From assembly GCA_022071945.1 (NCBI GenBank), contig JAJVIN010000055.1, positions 1-53,466 on the forward strand: a stretch of DNA of 53,466 nucleotides, read 5' to 3'. Positions 45,701-53,318 of the stretch are shown here, piece by piece. The notes below the pieces were generated by a model. That model was not told where the DNA came from, did not search any database, and saw only the letters and a program-made list of their open reading frames with translations. The position numbers were made by a program, and so were the translations under genes. Within the stretch, counting starts at the first letter, position 1. Each line of letters begins with the position of its first letter. Origin of the DNA: Thermoanaerobaculia bacterium. GTDB taxonomy: Bacteria; Acidobacteriota; Thermoanaerobaculia; UBA5066.

Positions 45701-46465
45701 GCCCGCCTTGCCGGCGAGGGTGGTCACGACTCCGGCCAGGGTGACCCGGCGGATCGTGAAATTCCCAGTGTCGGCCAAGAGCAAGTTCCCCTGACCGTCG
45801 AACGAAAGTCCCCGGGGGAAAATCAACCGGGCCGCGCTGCCTGTTCCATCCGTGGAGCCTTTCTGGCCAGCGGAGCCCGCGAGAGTGGAGACGTCACCCT
45901 CGGGAGTGATCTTCCGTATCGTGTGATTGAGCGTGTCGGAGAGATAGATCGTGCCCTGCCCGTCGATGACGAGGCCACGATTGGGGGTATTGAAGCGTGC
46001 CGTACTCCCCTTGCCATCCAGGGAGCCGGGAACTCCGGCCAATCCCGCGAACGTGGAGACCGTGCCATCCGGGGTGATCTTGCGGATCGTGTGGTTGCCG
46101 CCGTCCAATACGAACAAGTTACCCCGGGAATCGAATGCGAGGCCGGTCGGTTGGCGGAAACGCGCTGTCTGACGAGGACCGTCCTGGCTCCCCGGTACGT
46201 CCATGCTCCCGGCCCACGTCGAAACGGTTCCGGTGGACGAGACGTGCCGGATGGCATGTCCGTACCAGTCAGCAACGAGGTACCCCCCCTTTCCGTCGGG
46301 GATGGCGACGATCGGGTAGTGGAACCGCGCGCTGGCGGAGGGGCCGTCCTCGGTGCTGTTCCCGGCCGGCGTCCCGGCCCAGTGGGTCAGGGTCTCGGCG
46401 GGTGCGAGGCCTCCCAGAAGCGTGAAGAAAGCGAATGTGACAGGCGGCAGCAGCCTACGGGCCAT
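42692..46465 (-). CDS. Third secreted NHL-repeat protein
   Basis: 1257 aa. GGAGGAAGA precedes the ATG at 46465, and a signal peptide follows (LLPPVTFAFFTLLGGLAPAE). About twelve NHL blades (IYLSDTLNHTIRK, NLFVLDGGNHTIRK, VYIADWGDSTVKK and the TLAGSAGQKGSTDGTG loops) cover residues 20-680. A PKD-like or Ig-like unit (about 690-760: GPIGIARQLDCKGEGATAWN) follows. The last 480 residues are two copies of the shared module, ending in AYGVVNDGN and TNDGSYIAMS. It overlaps the 3' end of the truncated paralog by 11 bases, so both share the sigma-54 promoter at 46947. The next gene, 54 bases downstream, may belong to the same transcript. Confidence 0.9.
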   Translation of the reverse strand: MARRLLPPVTFAFFTLLGGLAPAETLTHWAGTPAGNSTEDGPSASARFHYPIVAIPDGKGGYLVADWYGHAIRHVSSTGTVSTWAGSMDVPGSQDGPRQTARFRQPTGLAFDSRGNLFVLDGGNHTIRKITPDGTVSTFAGLAGVPGSLDGKGSTARFNTPNRGLVIDGQGTIYLSDTLNHTIRKITPEGDVSTLAGSAGQKGSTDGTGSAARLIFPRGLSFDGQGNLLLADTGNFTIRRVTLAGVVTTLAGKAGESGCVDGPAATARFMSPRNGVTDSSGNILVADMTCNAIRRIAPDGSVSTIAGAPGGPGTQDGTGSAARFDFPSHIAPDGAGAFLVPDAANGLLRRVTQTGTVTTIAGPNTAGSTDGTGLAIKMWHPQQVNFDTQGNLLAVDSYNCTIRSISPQAVSTTIAGMAGSCGFSGEPGNASKLAHPTGVAADAAGNVYIADWGDSTVKKLTPAGVLSTLAGRSGQPGHADGTGGNARLGPSNLAVDGAGNVYVTEADNKTIRKITPAGAVTTLAGSAGLQGSVDGTGAAARFDNPVGIALDRQGTLWVTDSTTVRSVSPAGVVRTVAGGPGTHGWADGEGSAARFSGVFGIGVEPDGNIMVSEVFNNLVRRVTPSGTVTTLAGKLGLIGSREGTGSFARITTSQGLAVDSQGRGYIAQWSTHAISLLTPSIPDTATIDQRSGPIGIARQLDCKGEGATAWNWRVTQRPPGSAAQIDNPNARRATFTPDVPGPYQITLKASNASGIGVSLVGFFAGGNPLTLTRTIPIVLDAAGRGEARYASELVLANRGAIPASVTLAYRASLGAGTGSVEETLPAGGQLVIPDAIAYLRQKGLEIPPEQPQGGALRVTFSGLSSLEAAFASARTTAPTGPGRAGLAYPGLTVSEASGSGLLLYGLRQNGEDRTNLAMVNMASSGDPITLRVSLANGMPAAGRPSSPNGFTEVTTVTLEPGEWKQIAFVLNLASLTNGFALIERISGTGPFTAYAVFNNNATNDGSYVEGIKTDRAAGELLLPVIVETPSYQSELILVNPGTEGVTVSMTYQESLDAAPNASPTVTDTLAAGEQKIIPGATAYLRTRGAAIGAAGGSFAGPLRISFKNAAGSITGGFAAARTGSPASGAVQYGLFYPALTADETAEEEALVFGLVQNDTNRANLALINASSTGPVSLHWELRSGGSGAVVREGDVTLEAGRWTQINGILGPTGEPNGYARITRTSGSGRFAAYGVVNDGNVQPGTNDGSYIAMSVVQ

Positions 46466-46886
46466 TCTTCCTCCGCTGGATGCGTGACGTTGTTGAACTT
46501 GCAGTCGAAGATGCACATCGTGCGTTGGAGACATGCGGTTTCGCGAGCGGACCGCCACTTGCCGTCTCTGCACGGGACGGTTCCGGCGTGGACTCGAGCG
46601 AGAGCGAGACCAGCTCGCCCGGGGCTCCGGAGAGCGGCTGAACGGAGCCAGCGGCAGGCCCGCCGAATCCGGCCCTGACGGACCCGGATGCGCTTCCGCA
46701 GGCGCCGTCCGCGCACAGCGTGAAAGAAGCCGCCGGTGTCAGGTTGACCGTCATCGATCCCGTCACGAGGACGTACCAGACCGCGGCCTCGGCCGGAAGG
46801 ACGATCAGAGCCATGGCGGCAGCCAAGAGAGGCAGACTGAGCTTTCGCACCTCGCGGACCCCTTCCCAGCGTCCTGTCGAGGCCAC
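46455..46886 (-). pseudogene. Truncated paralog of the 1858-aa secreted protein
   Basis: A signal peptide (LSLPLLAAAMALIVLPAEAA) and VWYV, exactly as in the protein at 42637, jump directly to VTGSMTVNLTPAASFTLCAD, then GACGSASGSV and LSGAPGELVSLSL. These correspond to the Ig-like section near residue 540 of the long protein (SACGSSSKSLTV ... LSGSPGQLVTIQV). About 500 residues are missing between. The last 40 residues are unrelated. An in-frame deletion explains this. The GTG at 46886 has AAGGAAGG upstream; a GTG at 46850 is an alternative. A short secreted product may still be made, from a sigma-54 promoter. Confidence 0.75.
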
Positions 46887-46946
46887 GCCTTCCTTCGGTC
46901 CGCCTCCGCGAGGACGTTCGTTTTTTTCGAGCTTTCCGTTTCCGTT

Positions 46947-46964
46947 CGCACGTTCCTTGCCATC
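46947..46964 (-). promoter_or_regulatory. Sigma-54 promoter upstream of the truncated paralog and third NHL gene
   Basis: Minus strand ATGGCAAGGAACGTGCGAAC: GG (plus 46960-46961), ten bases, GC (46948-46949). The -24 box is TGGCA; the -12 box is GTGC instead of TTGC. It is nearly identical to the box at 49999. Confidence 0.55.
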
Positions 46965-47094
46965 GCTTGATGGCCCGAGGGGTGCCGCGGGTCCGGCTTC
47001 AGGATTGCCCCGGGAATGCCGCGCAGCCAGCCGCCTGGATCGAGTTCACGGTGGCCTGTACAACCGATCGGGGCCTACAAGGCGGTGACCCCGG

Positions 47095-47143
47095 CTCGCG
47101 TTTTCGATAGTGCCGGGAGGACTCGAGTCTCATTATTGAGAGC
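47095..47143. promoter_or_regulatory. Paired palindromic enhancer site (UAS-f)
   Basis: CTCGCGTTTTCGATAG (47095-47110, degenerate) and AGTCTCATTATTGAGAGC (47126-47143), centres 32 bp apart, lie 134 bp upstream of the -24 element at 46961. The segment aligns with the one at 50143-50190. Confidence 0.6.
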
Positions 47144-47367
47144 GAGCTCACGGCGCTCGGGCGCCCAGCGAGTGGGGATCAGGGGGAGGCGAGATCGAGC
47201 CTTCGCCAGGAACCGTGAGGAACTCGAAAGGCCGGTTCCTCCGGTTGATGGTCTTGTCCACCGGTGGAAAGAAGAGAGCGCCTCGGGTCCCCGCGTAAAC
47301 GGAATCGGGCTCTACTGCGTCAGTCACCATGACGGAAGGGGCCCACGCTCCCGCCGTGGAGGACACG

Positions 47368-49491
47368 ATGACGCAGACGACACAGGTTGCCAGAAGGCTC
47401 GCCACCGCCCTTGTGCTCACGGCCCTTCTCGGTCTTCCGGGATTCGCTCTGGCCAGTGACGCGGCGGGCGAGTCGCCTGCCGAGACTGTGGCGCCCCGCT
47501 GGTCGATCTCGATGCTCGAGGTGCTGTCCCGGCCCACGGAACAGAACGTCCTCAAGCTCTTCAGCACCGCCGTGGATGCCGAACATGGCCGGGTGTATGC
47601 CGCCGGGATTCTGACGCCCAGTATCGGGATCCTCGACACGAAGACGAACACGTGGGTCGGCACGGTCGACTCGGGGATAGGTGGATACGGTCTCAAGCAC
47701 CTCGAGGTCGATGCGGCCGCCGGGCGGGTGTACGTCCTGAACGCGACCCGAAAAGACCTTCGCGTCATCTCCTTGGGCACGGACTCCGAGGCGGCGGTTC
47801 CGGCAGTGACGGGACCGGTACCGCTTCCGAGCGTCTTCGGGGCGGTTTGCGCCGACCCCCGCCGCGGGTTGCTCTACGTTCCGACGTCCGAGACTCCATC
47901 GTTCCGGGCCTACGATGGAGCCACCCTGGAGTTGGCGTGGGGCGTCGACGCGGGTCCGGGCATCAGCCAGATCGTGACCGCCGGCACGGGGACCTCGGAT
48001 GCGGTCTACGCCTTGGATGGCGCTCAGGCCGGCCCTCGTGGCCGGATCCTCCGGATCGACCCGTCACGCCAGGCGATCGCGGAGACGATCTCTTACAGCC
48101 TCCCGCCGGGTCAGCGGGCCTCGCGAATGGCCTGGGACCCGACGAGTCAGCGATTCGCCGTGGCCGTGCCCGGCCAGTTCGTGTCCATCCTCTCGAGGAC
48201 GGGGCGTGAGCAGCGCCGGCTCGCGCTTCCCCGGGATCTCGACTTTCAGGATCTGGCTTTCGACCCCGCGAACGGGCAAGTCCTCGTTCTCGCGCTCGAG
48301 CGGGCACGGGATGGGGAAGTGGCGGGGACAGGAGGGCGTCTGCTCGTCTGGGACGCAACGACGGGGCGCATGCTGGCGGACCTTGCCTGCGGCCTGAAGC
48401 CTCACTCGGTTCGTGTCGATTCCCTGACCGGCACCGCTTACATCCCGAATGGTGACGCCTCGATCCTCTGGACGATCGGGAAGGACCGTTCCGAGGCCGT
48501 GCCCTTGCGGCTCGGCGACAGCCTGGAGCAGGTCGTCCCGGCCCTCGCCGGCCATTCCCTCTTCCTCACGAGCCGCCTGGGAGGGAGCTACCTCGTTTCC
48601 GTCGACGCGGACACCGGGGCCTTCGAGACGTTCACGGCGGGCACCTGGCCGATTCCCCTGCGGACGGACGCCGCTGGAGAGATGCTCCATGTCCTCAATG
48701 CCTGGGACGGCACGGTCTCGGTCTTCGAGCTGACACCAGAGCGGCGTCTCGTCGCGACCATTCCAACCGGCCTTCCCCGAGGGACCACGGACCGGCTGCC
48801 CGATCTCGCCGTGGATGGAGTTCGAAAGAGGGCGTACGCGGCGTATCCAGAGCACGGGAAGGTCGCGGTCGTCGACCTCTCGGCCCGGGCGGCTCTGGCT
48901 CCAATAGTGGTGAAAGGCTTCAAGCCCGGCGACACGGGGGGAGGACCGGGGCAACTCCAAGTGCTGGTGAACGAGGCCGCGGGCCGGCTCTTTGTCCTCG
49001 ACCTCGGCGGCAAAAGACTCTTCGTTCACGACCTCGCCGGCACGGTCGCTGGAGTGCCGCCGCTCGTGGGCACGGTCGCTCTCCCGAAGAGCCCCGCGAG
49101 CGCTGGGAGCAGTTTCAATCTCCTGTTCCTGGATCCAGAGAAGTCCCGCCTCTTCATCGGGCCCCTGGAGGCGGACGCCGTGACGGGCGCCCTGACCGGC
49201 CGTTCCCTGCCCCGAGGCCAGCGCGTTTTCGGGCTGGACGTTTCCCGCGGTGAGATCTGGGCGAGCGCCTCGGAAGCGGCCGAGGCAGGAAGTTCCGGCG
49301 ACAGCTCCGGCCAGGAAGTGGTGGCGGTCCTGGACGCGGAGTCGCTCGAGCCGCGCGCCGTCAAGGCGGTTGGCTCGACGGGCGCGATCGTGCCGGAGTT
49401 TGCCTACGATGGCCTCCGGGGCAGGGTCTATGCCGCCTTCATGGCCGAGGTGCTCTTGAACGTTTACGAGACCCATCACTGGCGGCCCTGA
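47368..49491 (+). CDS. Secreted YVTN/Lp-type beta-propeller protein
   Basis: 707 aa. The ATG at 47368, with GGAGG five bases upstream, gives a signal peptide (LATALVLTALLGLPGFALA). The mature protein consists of propeller blades with YVTN-like strands (GRVYAAGILTPSIGILD, GRVYVLNATRKDLRVISLG, RLFVLDLGGKRLFVHDLAG) and no cysteine pairs or heme motifs. It lacks the module that ends the NHL proteins, so it belongs to another secreted family, although its blade loops resemble theirs. No membrane anchor is seen. Likely an extracellular or periplasmic binding scaffold; ligand unknown. Confidence 0.8.
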   Translation: MTQTTQVARRLATALVLTALLGLPGFALASDAAGESPAETVAPRWSISMLEVLSRPTEQNVLKLFSTAVDAEHGRVYAAGILTPSIGILDTKTNTWVGTVDSGIGGYGLKHLEVDAAAGRVYVLNATRKDLRVISLGTDSEAAVPAVTGPVPLPSVFGAVCADPRRGLLYVPTSETPSFRAYDGATLELAWGVDAGPGISQIVTAGTGTSDAVYALDGAQAGPRGRILRIDPSRQAIAETISYSLPPGQRASRMAWDPTSQRFAVAVPGQFVSILSRTGREQRRLALPRDLDFQDLAFDPANGQVLVLALERARDGEVAGTGGRLLVWDATTGRMLADLACGLKPHSVRVDSLTGTAYIPNGDASILWTIGKDRSEAVPLRLGDSLEQVVPALAGHSLFLTSRLGGSYLVSVDADTGAFETFTAGTWPIPLRTDAAGEMLHVLNAWDGTVSVFELTPERRLVATIPTGLPRGTTDRLPDLAVDGVRKRAYAAYPEHGKVAVVDLSARAALAPIVVKGFKPGDTGGGPGQLQVLVNEAAGRLFVLDLGGKRLFVHDLAGTVAGVPPLVGTVALPKSPASAGSSFNLLFLDPEKSRLFIGPLEADAVTGALTGRSLPRGQRVFGLDVSRGEIWASASEAAEAGSSGDSSGQEVVAVLDAESLEPRAVKAVGSTGAIVPEFAYDGLRGRVYAAFMAEVLLNVYETHHWRP

Positions 49492-49599
49492 CCAACGCTC
49501 GCTGGAAGGGCTCGTCCGGGGGAGCCGGACTCGTTTGGAGGGCGGCCCTCGCGGCGGAAGAAGAATCGGGATCGTGATGCCTGTCTTCTATACTTGTCT

Positions 49600-49705
49600 T
49601 TCTGTGCGGTCCTTCATCAGTCTCTCCAGAAGGCCAAAAGACATCGAGGACATTGCCGCCCTGGTACGAATTCGTGCCCGGAAATCGGAGTTGAAAAGTG
49701 GCTGA
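49600..49705 (+). pseudogene. C-terminal tail of a nucleotidyltransferase-like gene
   Basis: The frame ends RRPKDIEDIAALVRIRARKS and stops at 49703. RPKD-x-x-DIAAL is the usual end of small nucleotidyltransferase/AbiEii-like proteins. Nothing of the catalytic domain precedes it. The stop overlaps the start of the next small gene by eight bases, a coupling that would have existed in the intact pair. Confidence 0.45.
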
Positions 49706-49916
49706 CGACACGCCGGGCGATCCTTTGCCGGCGTCTCCTCGCGGATGGGACGCTCACAGGGAGGCCCAGATCGATGCGTGGGCGCGCACGACACCGGAGC
49801 AGCGGCTCCAGTGGCTCGAAGAGGCGATCCAGTTCGCGTATGAAGCCGGGGCCATCGTGCCACGAGGCGTGGGGGACGGCCGCGCGGGCAACGTGGGGCG
49901 CCGGACCGTTCCGTGA
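49698..49916 (+). CDS. Small conserved-type protein, possible antitoxin partner
   Basis: 72 aa. The core WDAHREAQIDAWARTTPEQR and LQWLEEAIQFAYEAGAI is a recognisable short helical family usually found as the second gene after a nucleotidyltransferase-like gene. Its role there is taken to be antitoxin-like, although I cannot confirm this for this member. The GTG at 49698 has GGAG seven bases upstream. With the preceding tail it looks like the surviving half of a toxin-antitoxin-type pair. The last 15 residues (after VPRG) do not look conserved. Confidence 0.55.
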   Translation: MADDTPGDPLPASPRGWDAHREAQIDAWARTTPEQRLQWLEEAIQFAYEAGAIVPRGVGDGRAGNVGRRTVP

Positions 49917-49998
49917 GAAGAAACCAGGAATGACCGTCTCGGGGAGACATTTCCGTGGGTTTTTGCTCGAATTCGCCACCGCGCGGAACGTCACCCAT

Positions 49999-50016
49999 TA
50001 GCACGTTGCCTGCCAT
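49999..50016 (-). promoter_or_regulatory. Orphan sigma-54 promoter
   Basis: Minus strand ATGGCAGGCAACGTGCTAAT: GG (plus 50013-50014), ten bases, GC (50001-50002). It closely resembles the 46947 promoter. No credible minus-strand gene lies downstream of it. Confidence 0.5.
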
Positions 50017-50142
50017 GGCGGGAGGCCCCATGCGTGGCGCGGGATCCACCCCTGACCGGCACCGTGCCGCGAGCACAGCGGCCCGAATCGAGTTCGCCTC
50101 CGCGAGGGGGGCTGATCGCGAGCCGCATGAATTCGTGGTTGG

Positions 50143-50190
50143 CTCTCGTTTTCGAGAGTCGAAGGGGCTGAAACTCTCGTAATTGAGAGT
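50143..50190. promoter_or_regulatory. Paired palindromic enhancer site (UAS-e)
   Basis: CTCTCGTTTTCGAGAG (50143-50158, perfect arms) and ACTCTCGTAATTGAGAGT (50173-50190, perfect arms), centres 31 bp apart. This is the best-preserved pair in the window and is 129 bp from the -24 element of the promoter at 49999. Confidence 0.75.
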
Positions 50191-50343
50191 GAGCCTCCCG
50201 GCTTTGCCAGCCTGCGACAGCCTGCGGGACGGACAGCTGGACCGAGCTTGAAAGCCATCATGTCCGGTTGATAGTCTCCCTTACCTGATGGGAGGACCAG
50301 AACGTCACGATCATCGCTTCGACACGAGGTCCGGGAGTGAGGG

Positions 50344-51699
50344 GTGACGGCGATGTCGGTTCGTAAAGCAGTGTCCCGAGCCTGGCGGCACGACTTGCAG
50401 GTCTCGGCCGCGGCCGCGGCGTTGACCGTGATCCTCTCGTTCCTGGTCTTCGCCGGAATCGAGGAGTCTTTCGTGCGGCGGGAGGAGTCGAGGCGGCTTC
50501 TTCATTACGTCCGGGGAATCTCGACGAGCATGATGGCGGCGCTGGCCGTTGGGCTCACCGGCTACCGGCAGCACCGGGTTCGCGAGCGAACCTTGAGAGA
50601 GGAAGCCGAGCGCGCGGAGCGCGACGCGCGGGATGTGCGCGCGCTTCTCGGGTTCATCGTGGATGCGACGCCGGCGGCACTCGTCGTCCTGGACACCGAG
50701 TACCGTGTCGTGAGGACCAACAGGGTGGCCGAGGAGGTTCACGGAGCGGGACTTACGGGAAAGCCCTGCCGGGAAGCGGTCGGAGCCTGCTCGACCCTTT
50801 GCAGCGACTGCCCCGCGATGAGGAGCTTTCAGACGGGTGAGCCGTGCACGGGCCTGCCGCCTCATACCGATCCACGGACCGGAGAGGTGCTCTCCGTGGA
50901 GAGCTATCCTCTCGACCTGCCGGACGGGCAGCGCCACGTCCTGCTCGTCGAGCAGATCGTCACCGAACAGAAGAAGCTCCAGGCGAGGCTGCTCCATCAA
51001 GAAAAGATGGCGGCGTTCGGGCTTCTGGCGGCGGGAATCGCCCATGATCTCGGCAACCCTCTCGCGTCGATCGACGCGCAGGTGCAACTCCTGGACAGCA
51101 AGAACCTCGATGAGGGGGCGGCGTCGATCCTGCGGGAAGTCCGCCGGGAACTCGGGCGGCTTGGCCGGACCCTCCGAGAACTCGTCGACTTTGCCCGGCG
51201 CCGCCGTGACGAGGCGGCCCTCGTCTCGGTGCAGGCCGTGGCGGAGGACGCTCTGCGGATCCTGAGGCACGATCCCCGGATGAGGAACGTGACCGTGGCC
51301 TCGAGCTTCGATCCCGAGACGCCGCCCGTCCTGGTGGTGGAAGATCACCTGATGCAAGTTGTCTTCAATCTTCTCCTCAATGCCGTGGACGCGATGCCCG
51401 AGGGCGGCTCGCTTCGTCTCGAGCTTTCGCCTGCCGGTTCTTCCGTCGCCCTGCGTGTGCACGACACCGGCTGCGGCATGGACCGCTCCGTCCTGAACAG
51501 GTGCTTCGAGCCGCTCTTCACGACGAAGCCACCCGGAAGGGGGACGGGGCTCGGACTGAGTATCTCGCGAGACATCATCCGGGAAGGGGGCGGGCGGCTG
51601 GAACTCCACAGCTCTCCGGGGCATGGGACCACGGCCGTCGTCTCCCTTCCGGCGGCGAGTCCGGCCGTGGGAGCCGTGGGGCAAGGACGGGCGGCGTGA
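50344..51699 (+). CDS. PAS-domain histidine kinase, NtrB-like
   Basis: About 451 aa. Two N-terminal transmembrane helices (AAAALTVILSFLVFAGIEES; GISTSMMAALAVGLTGY) anchor a PAS domain (about 98-205) with a cysteine-rich insert (CREAVGACSTLCSDCPAM) that may hold a redox or metal centre. HisKA follows with H234 in AAGIAHDLGNPLASI, then a HATPase with NLLLNAVDAM, DTGCGM and GRGTGLGLSI. The kinase should phosphorylate the response regulator whose gene overlaps its stop codon. Start is GTG 50344 or ATG 50353. The CxxxxxCSTLCxxC cluster is like that of other sigma-54-linked sensors and suggests redox sensing, as an inference. Confidence 0.9.
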   Translation: MTAMSVRKAVSRAWRHDLQVSAAAAALTVILSFLVFAGIEESFVRREESRRLLHYVRGISTSMMAALAVGLTGYRQHRVRERTLREEAERAERDARDVRALLGFIVDATPAALVVLDTEYRVVRTNRVAEEVHGAGLTGKPCREAVGACSTLCSDCPAMRSFQTGEPCTGLPPHTDPRTGEVLSVESYPLDLPDGQRHVLLVEQIVTEQKKLQARLLHQEKMAAFGLLAAGIAHDLGNPLASIDAQVQLLDSKNLDEGAASILREVRRELGRLGRTLRELVDFARRRRDEAALVSVQAVAEDALRILRHDPRMRNVTVASSFDPETPPVLVVEDHLMQVVFNLLLNAVDAMPEGGSLRLELSPAGSSVALRVHDTGCGMDRSVLNRCFEPLFTTKPPGRGTGLGLSISRDIIREGGGRLELHSSPGHGTTAVVSLPAASPAVGAVGQGRAA

Positions 51700-53078
51700 G
51701 CGAAGCGAACGGCAAGCTGGGACGCCTCCTCGTCGCCGAGGACGAGCGGGCGCAGCGTGAGGCCTTGGTCCAGTTCCTTTCTGCCCGGGGTCATGAGGTC
51801 ACGGGCGTTGCCACCGGCGAGCAGGCGATGGAGCGGCTGGCCGCGGAGACCTTCAGTCTCCTGATCACCGACCTCAGGCTCCCGGGGATGGACGGGCTCG
51901 CCGTCGTCAGGCGCGCGCGGGAAATCGACGAGGAGATGGGCGTCCTACTGATAACGGCCTTTGCCTCGGTCGAGTCCGCGATCGAGGCGCTCCGCGCCGG
52001 GGCCCACGACTACCTCCTCAAGCCCCTGATCTTCGAGGACGTCGCGCGAAAGGTCGCCAACCTTCTCGCGCACCGCGAACTCGTTCGCGAGAACGCCCGG
52101 CTCCGGCGAATCCTGAACGAGCAGGACCCCGGTCCCGAGATCGTCGCGGTCTCGGCCGCGATGCAGGACGTCGTCTCGTGGGTGAGGCGGGCCGCGGCTT
52201 CCCGGGCCACGGTCTTGATCACGGGCGAGACCGGCACGGGAAAGGAAGTCGTCGCTCGCGCCATCCACCATCTCGGGCCCTGCCGGGAGGAGCCCTTCCT
52301 TGCCGTGAGCCTGGCGGCCGTGCCGGAGACGCTCGTGGAGAGCGAGCTTTTCGGACACGAGAAGGGGGCCTTCACCGGGGCGGAACGCCGGCGCGAAGGT
52401 CTCCTGCGCGCGGCGGGTCGAGGCACGGTCTTTCTCGACGAGATCGCCGAACTCTCGCTTCCGGCCCAGGCCAAGCTCCTGCGCGCCATCGAGGCCCGGG
52501 AGGTCCAGCCTCTGGGGAGCGACCGCAGCATCCCGTTCGAGGCCCGGCTGGTGGCGGCGACGCATCGCAGGCTCCTCGACCGCGTCGAGGCCGGGACCTT
52601 TCGCGAGGACCTCTACTACCGGCTCGCCGTCATCCAGATCCACGTCCCGCCTCTGCGGGAGAGGCCAGATGACGTCCCGGGGCTCGTCCAGCGGCTCCTC
52701 TCCCGGCAGGCGCAGCGCAGCGCCGTCCCCCTGCCTTCCGTCACCGCCGCCGCCATGAGGGCGCTGTGCCAGTACCCCTGGAGAGGGAACGTCCGCGAGC
52801 TGGCGAACGTGCTCGACCGCGCCCTCATCCTCGCCGACGAGGGCCGGATCGACGTGGAACAGATCCCGGCCGATGTCAGGAGCGCCGCGGGACCTGATCT
52901 CGACCTCGAACAGGCCATCGACCGCTTCGAGCGCGGGTACATCCTGATGGCCTTGCGCCTCTCCGGGGGGAACCGCGAGAAAGCGGCCGAAAGCCTCGGG
53001 ATCTCGCCCGCGACTCTCTACCGCCGGATCGAACGCCTGGGCCTGAAAGGGGCCGAGTCGGGCCGCTCGAAGCCCTGA
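51696..53078 (+). CDS. NtrC-family sigma-54-dependent response regulator
   Basis: About 460 aa. The receiver (about 10-122) has LLVAEDE and the phosphoacceptor D59 in ITDLRLPGMDG. The AAA+ domain (about 145-370) has Walker A GETGTGKE, the sigma-54-contacting loop ESELFGHEKGAFTGA, Walker B GTVFLDEI, and the arginine-finger region FREDLYYRL. A Fis-type helix-turn-helix ends the protein (NREKAAESLGISPATLYRRI). Such proteins bind paired sites 80-150 bp upstream and open sigma-54 promoters. The GTG at 51696 overlaps the kinase stop. It is the natural candidate for the CTCTC/GAGAG pairs found across the window. Confidence 0.95.
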   Translation: MSEANGKLGRLLVAEDERAQREALVQFLSARGHEVTGVATGEQAMERLAAETFSLLITDLRLPGMDGLAVVRRAREIDEEMGVLLITAFASVESAIEALRAGAHDYLLKPLIFEDVARKVANLLAHRELVRENARLRRILNEQDPGPEIVAVSAAMQDVVSWVRRAAASRATVLITGETGTGKEVVARAIHHLGPCREEPFLAVSLAAVPETLVESELFGHEKGAFTGAERRREGLLRAAGRGTVFLDEIAELSLPAQAKLLRAIEAREVQPLGSDRSIPFEARLVAATHRRLLDRVEAGTFREDLYYRLAVIQIHVPPLRERPDDVPGLVQRLLSRQAQRSAVPLPSVTAAAMRALCQYPWRGNVRELANVLDRALILADEGRIDVEQIPADVRSAAGPDLDLEQAIDRFERGYILMALRLSGGNREKAAESLGISPATLYRRIERLGLKGAESGRSKP

Positions 53079-53139
53079 GCCCGTGGAGACCTTCGACTCG
53101 GGCCCAGGGCTCCGCGACTCGGGGGTGTCTTCGCGCCGT

Positions 53140-53159
53140 CCTGCCCGGATCCCGGCAGG
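53140..53159 (+). terminator. Weak hairpin after the regulator gene
   Basis: CCTGCC at 53140-53145 pairs with GGCAGG at 53154-53159 around an eight-base loop. There is no T-tract, so termination is uncertain. Confidence 0.25.
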
Positions 53160-53172
53160 TTCCATCGCTGGC

Positions 53173-53211
53173 GTGAGAAACCTCACACCGGGTTTCTCTC
53201 ACGTCTGAGAG
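53173..53211. promoter_or_regulatory. Palindromic enhancer site (UAS-g)
   Basis: CTCTCACGTCTGAGAG (53196-53211) is a perfect-arm palindrome of the same type. The second element, GTGAGAAACCTCAC (53173-53186), is centred 24 bp away, unlike the 31-32 bp of other pairs. It lies about 44 bp upstream of the -24 element at 53255. Confidence 0.5.
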
Positions 53212-53252
53212 GACGCGGACCCTTCGCACCGCCACCAGAGCGGATTTGACCT

Positions 53253-53270
53253 CCGGCACGCCGATTGCGC
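53253..53270 (+). promoter_or_regulatory. Sigma-54 promoter of the right-edge gene
   Basis: CCGGCACGCCGATTGCGC: GG 53255-53256, ten bases, GC 53267-53268, with GGCAC and TTGC intact. Predicted start near 53280, 39 bases before the GTG. Confidence 0.6.
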
Positions 53271-53318
53271 ATGAGCGGCTCGGACTCGGCGCCGACGCCG
53301 GTTCTGGAAGGGAATCGC

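Larger units (their letters stand above)
46887..47367. other. Divergent intergenic region
   Basis: About 480 bases between the truncated paralog (minus) and the propeller gene (plus). It holds the sigma-54 promoter and UAS-f reading leftward. For the plus-strand gene I found no good sigma-54 box; only weak GG-N10-GC matches at 47219 and 47266. Confidence 0.5.
49917..50343. other. Intergenic region with orphan sigma-54 promoter
   Basis: 427 bases between the small protein and the histidine-kinase gene. The signals present read leftward (minus) from UAS-e. No good GG-N10-GC box points at the kinase; TGGACCGAGCTTGA at 50238 is the nearest but lacks the -12 GC. Confidence 0.5.

Noticed and set aside
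50191-50343. A sigma-54 promoter for the kinase-activator operon itself
   Set aside because: All GG positions were checked for GC twelve bases on; none fits. TGGACCGAGCTTGA lacks the -12 GC.
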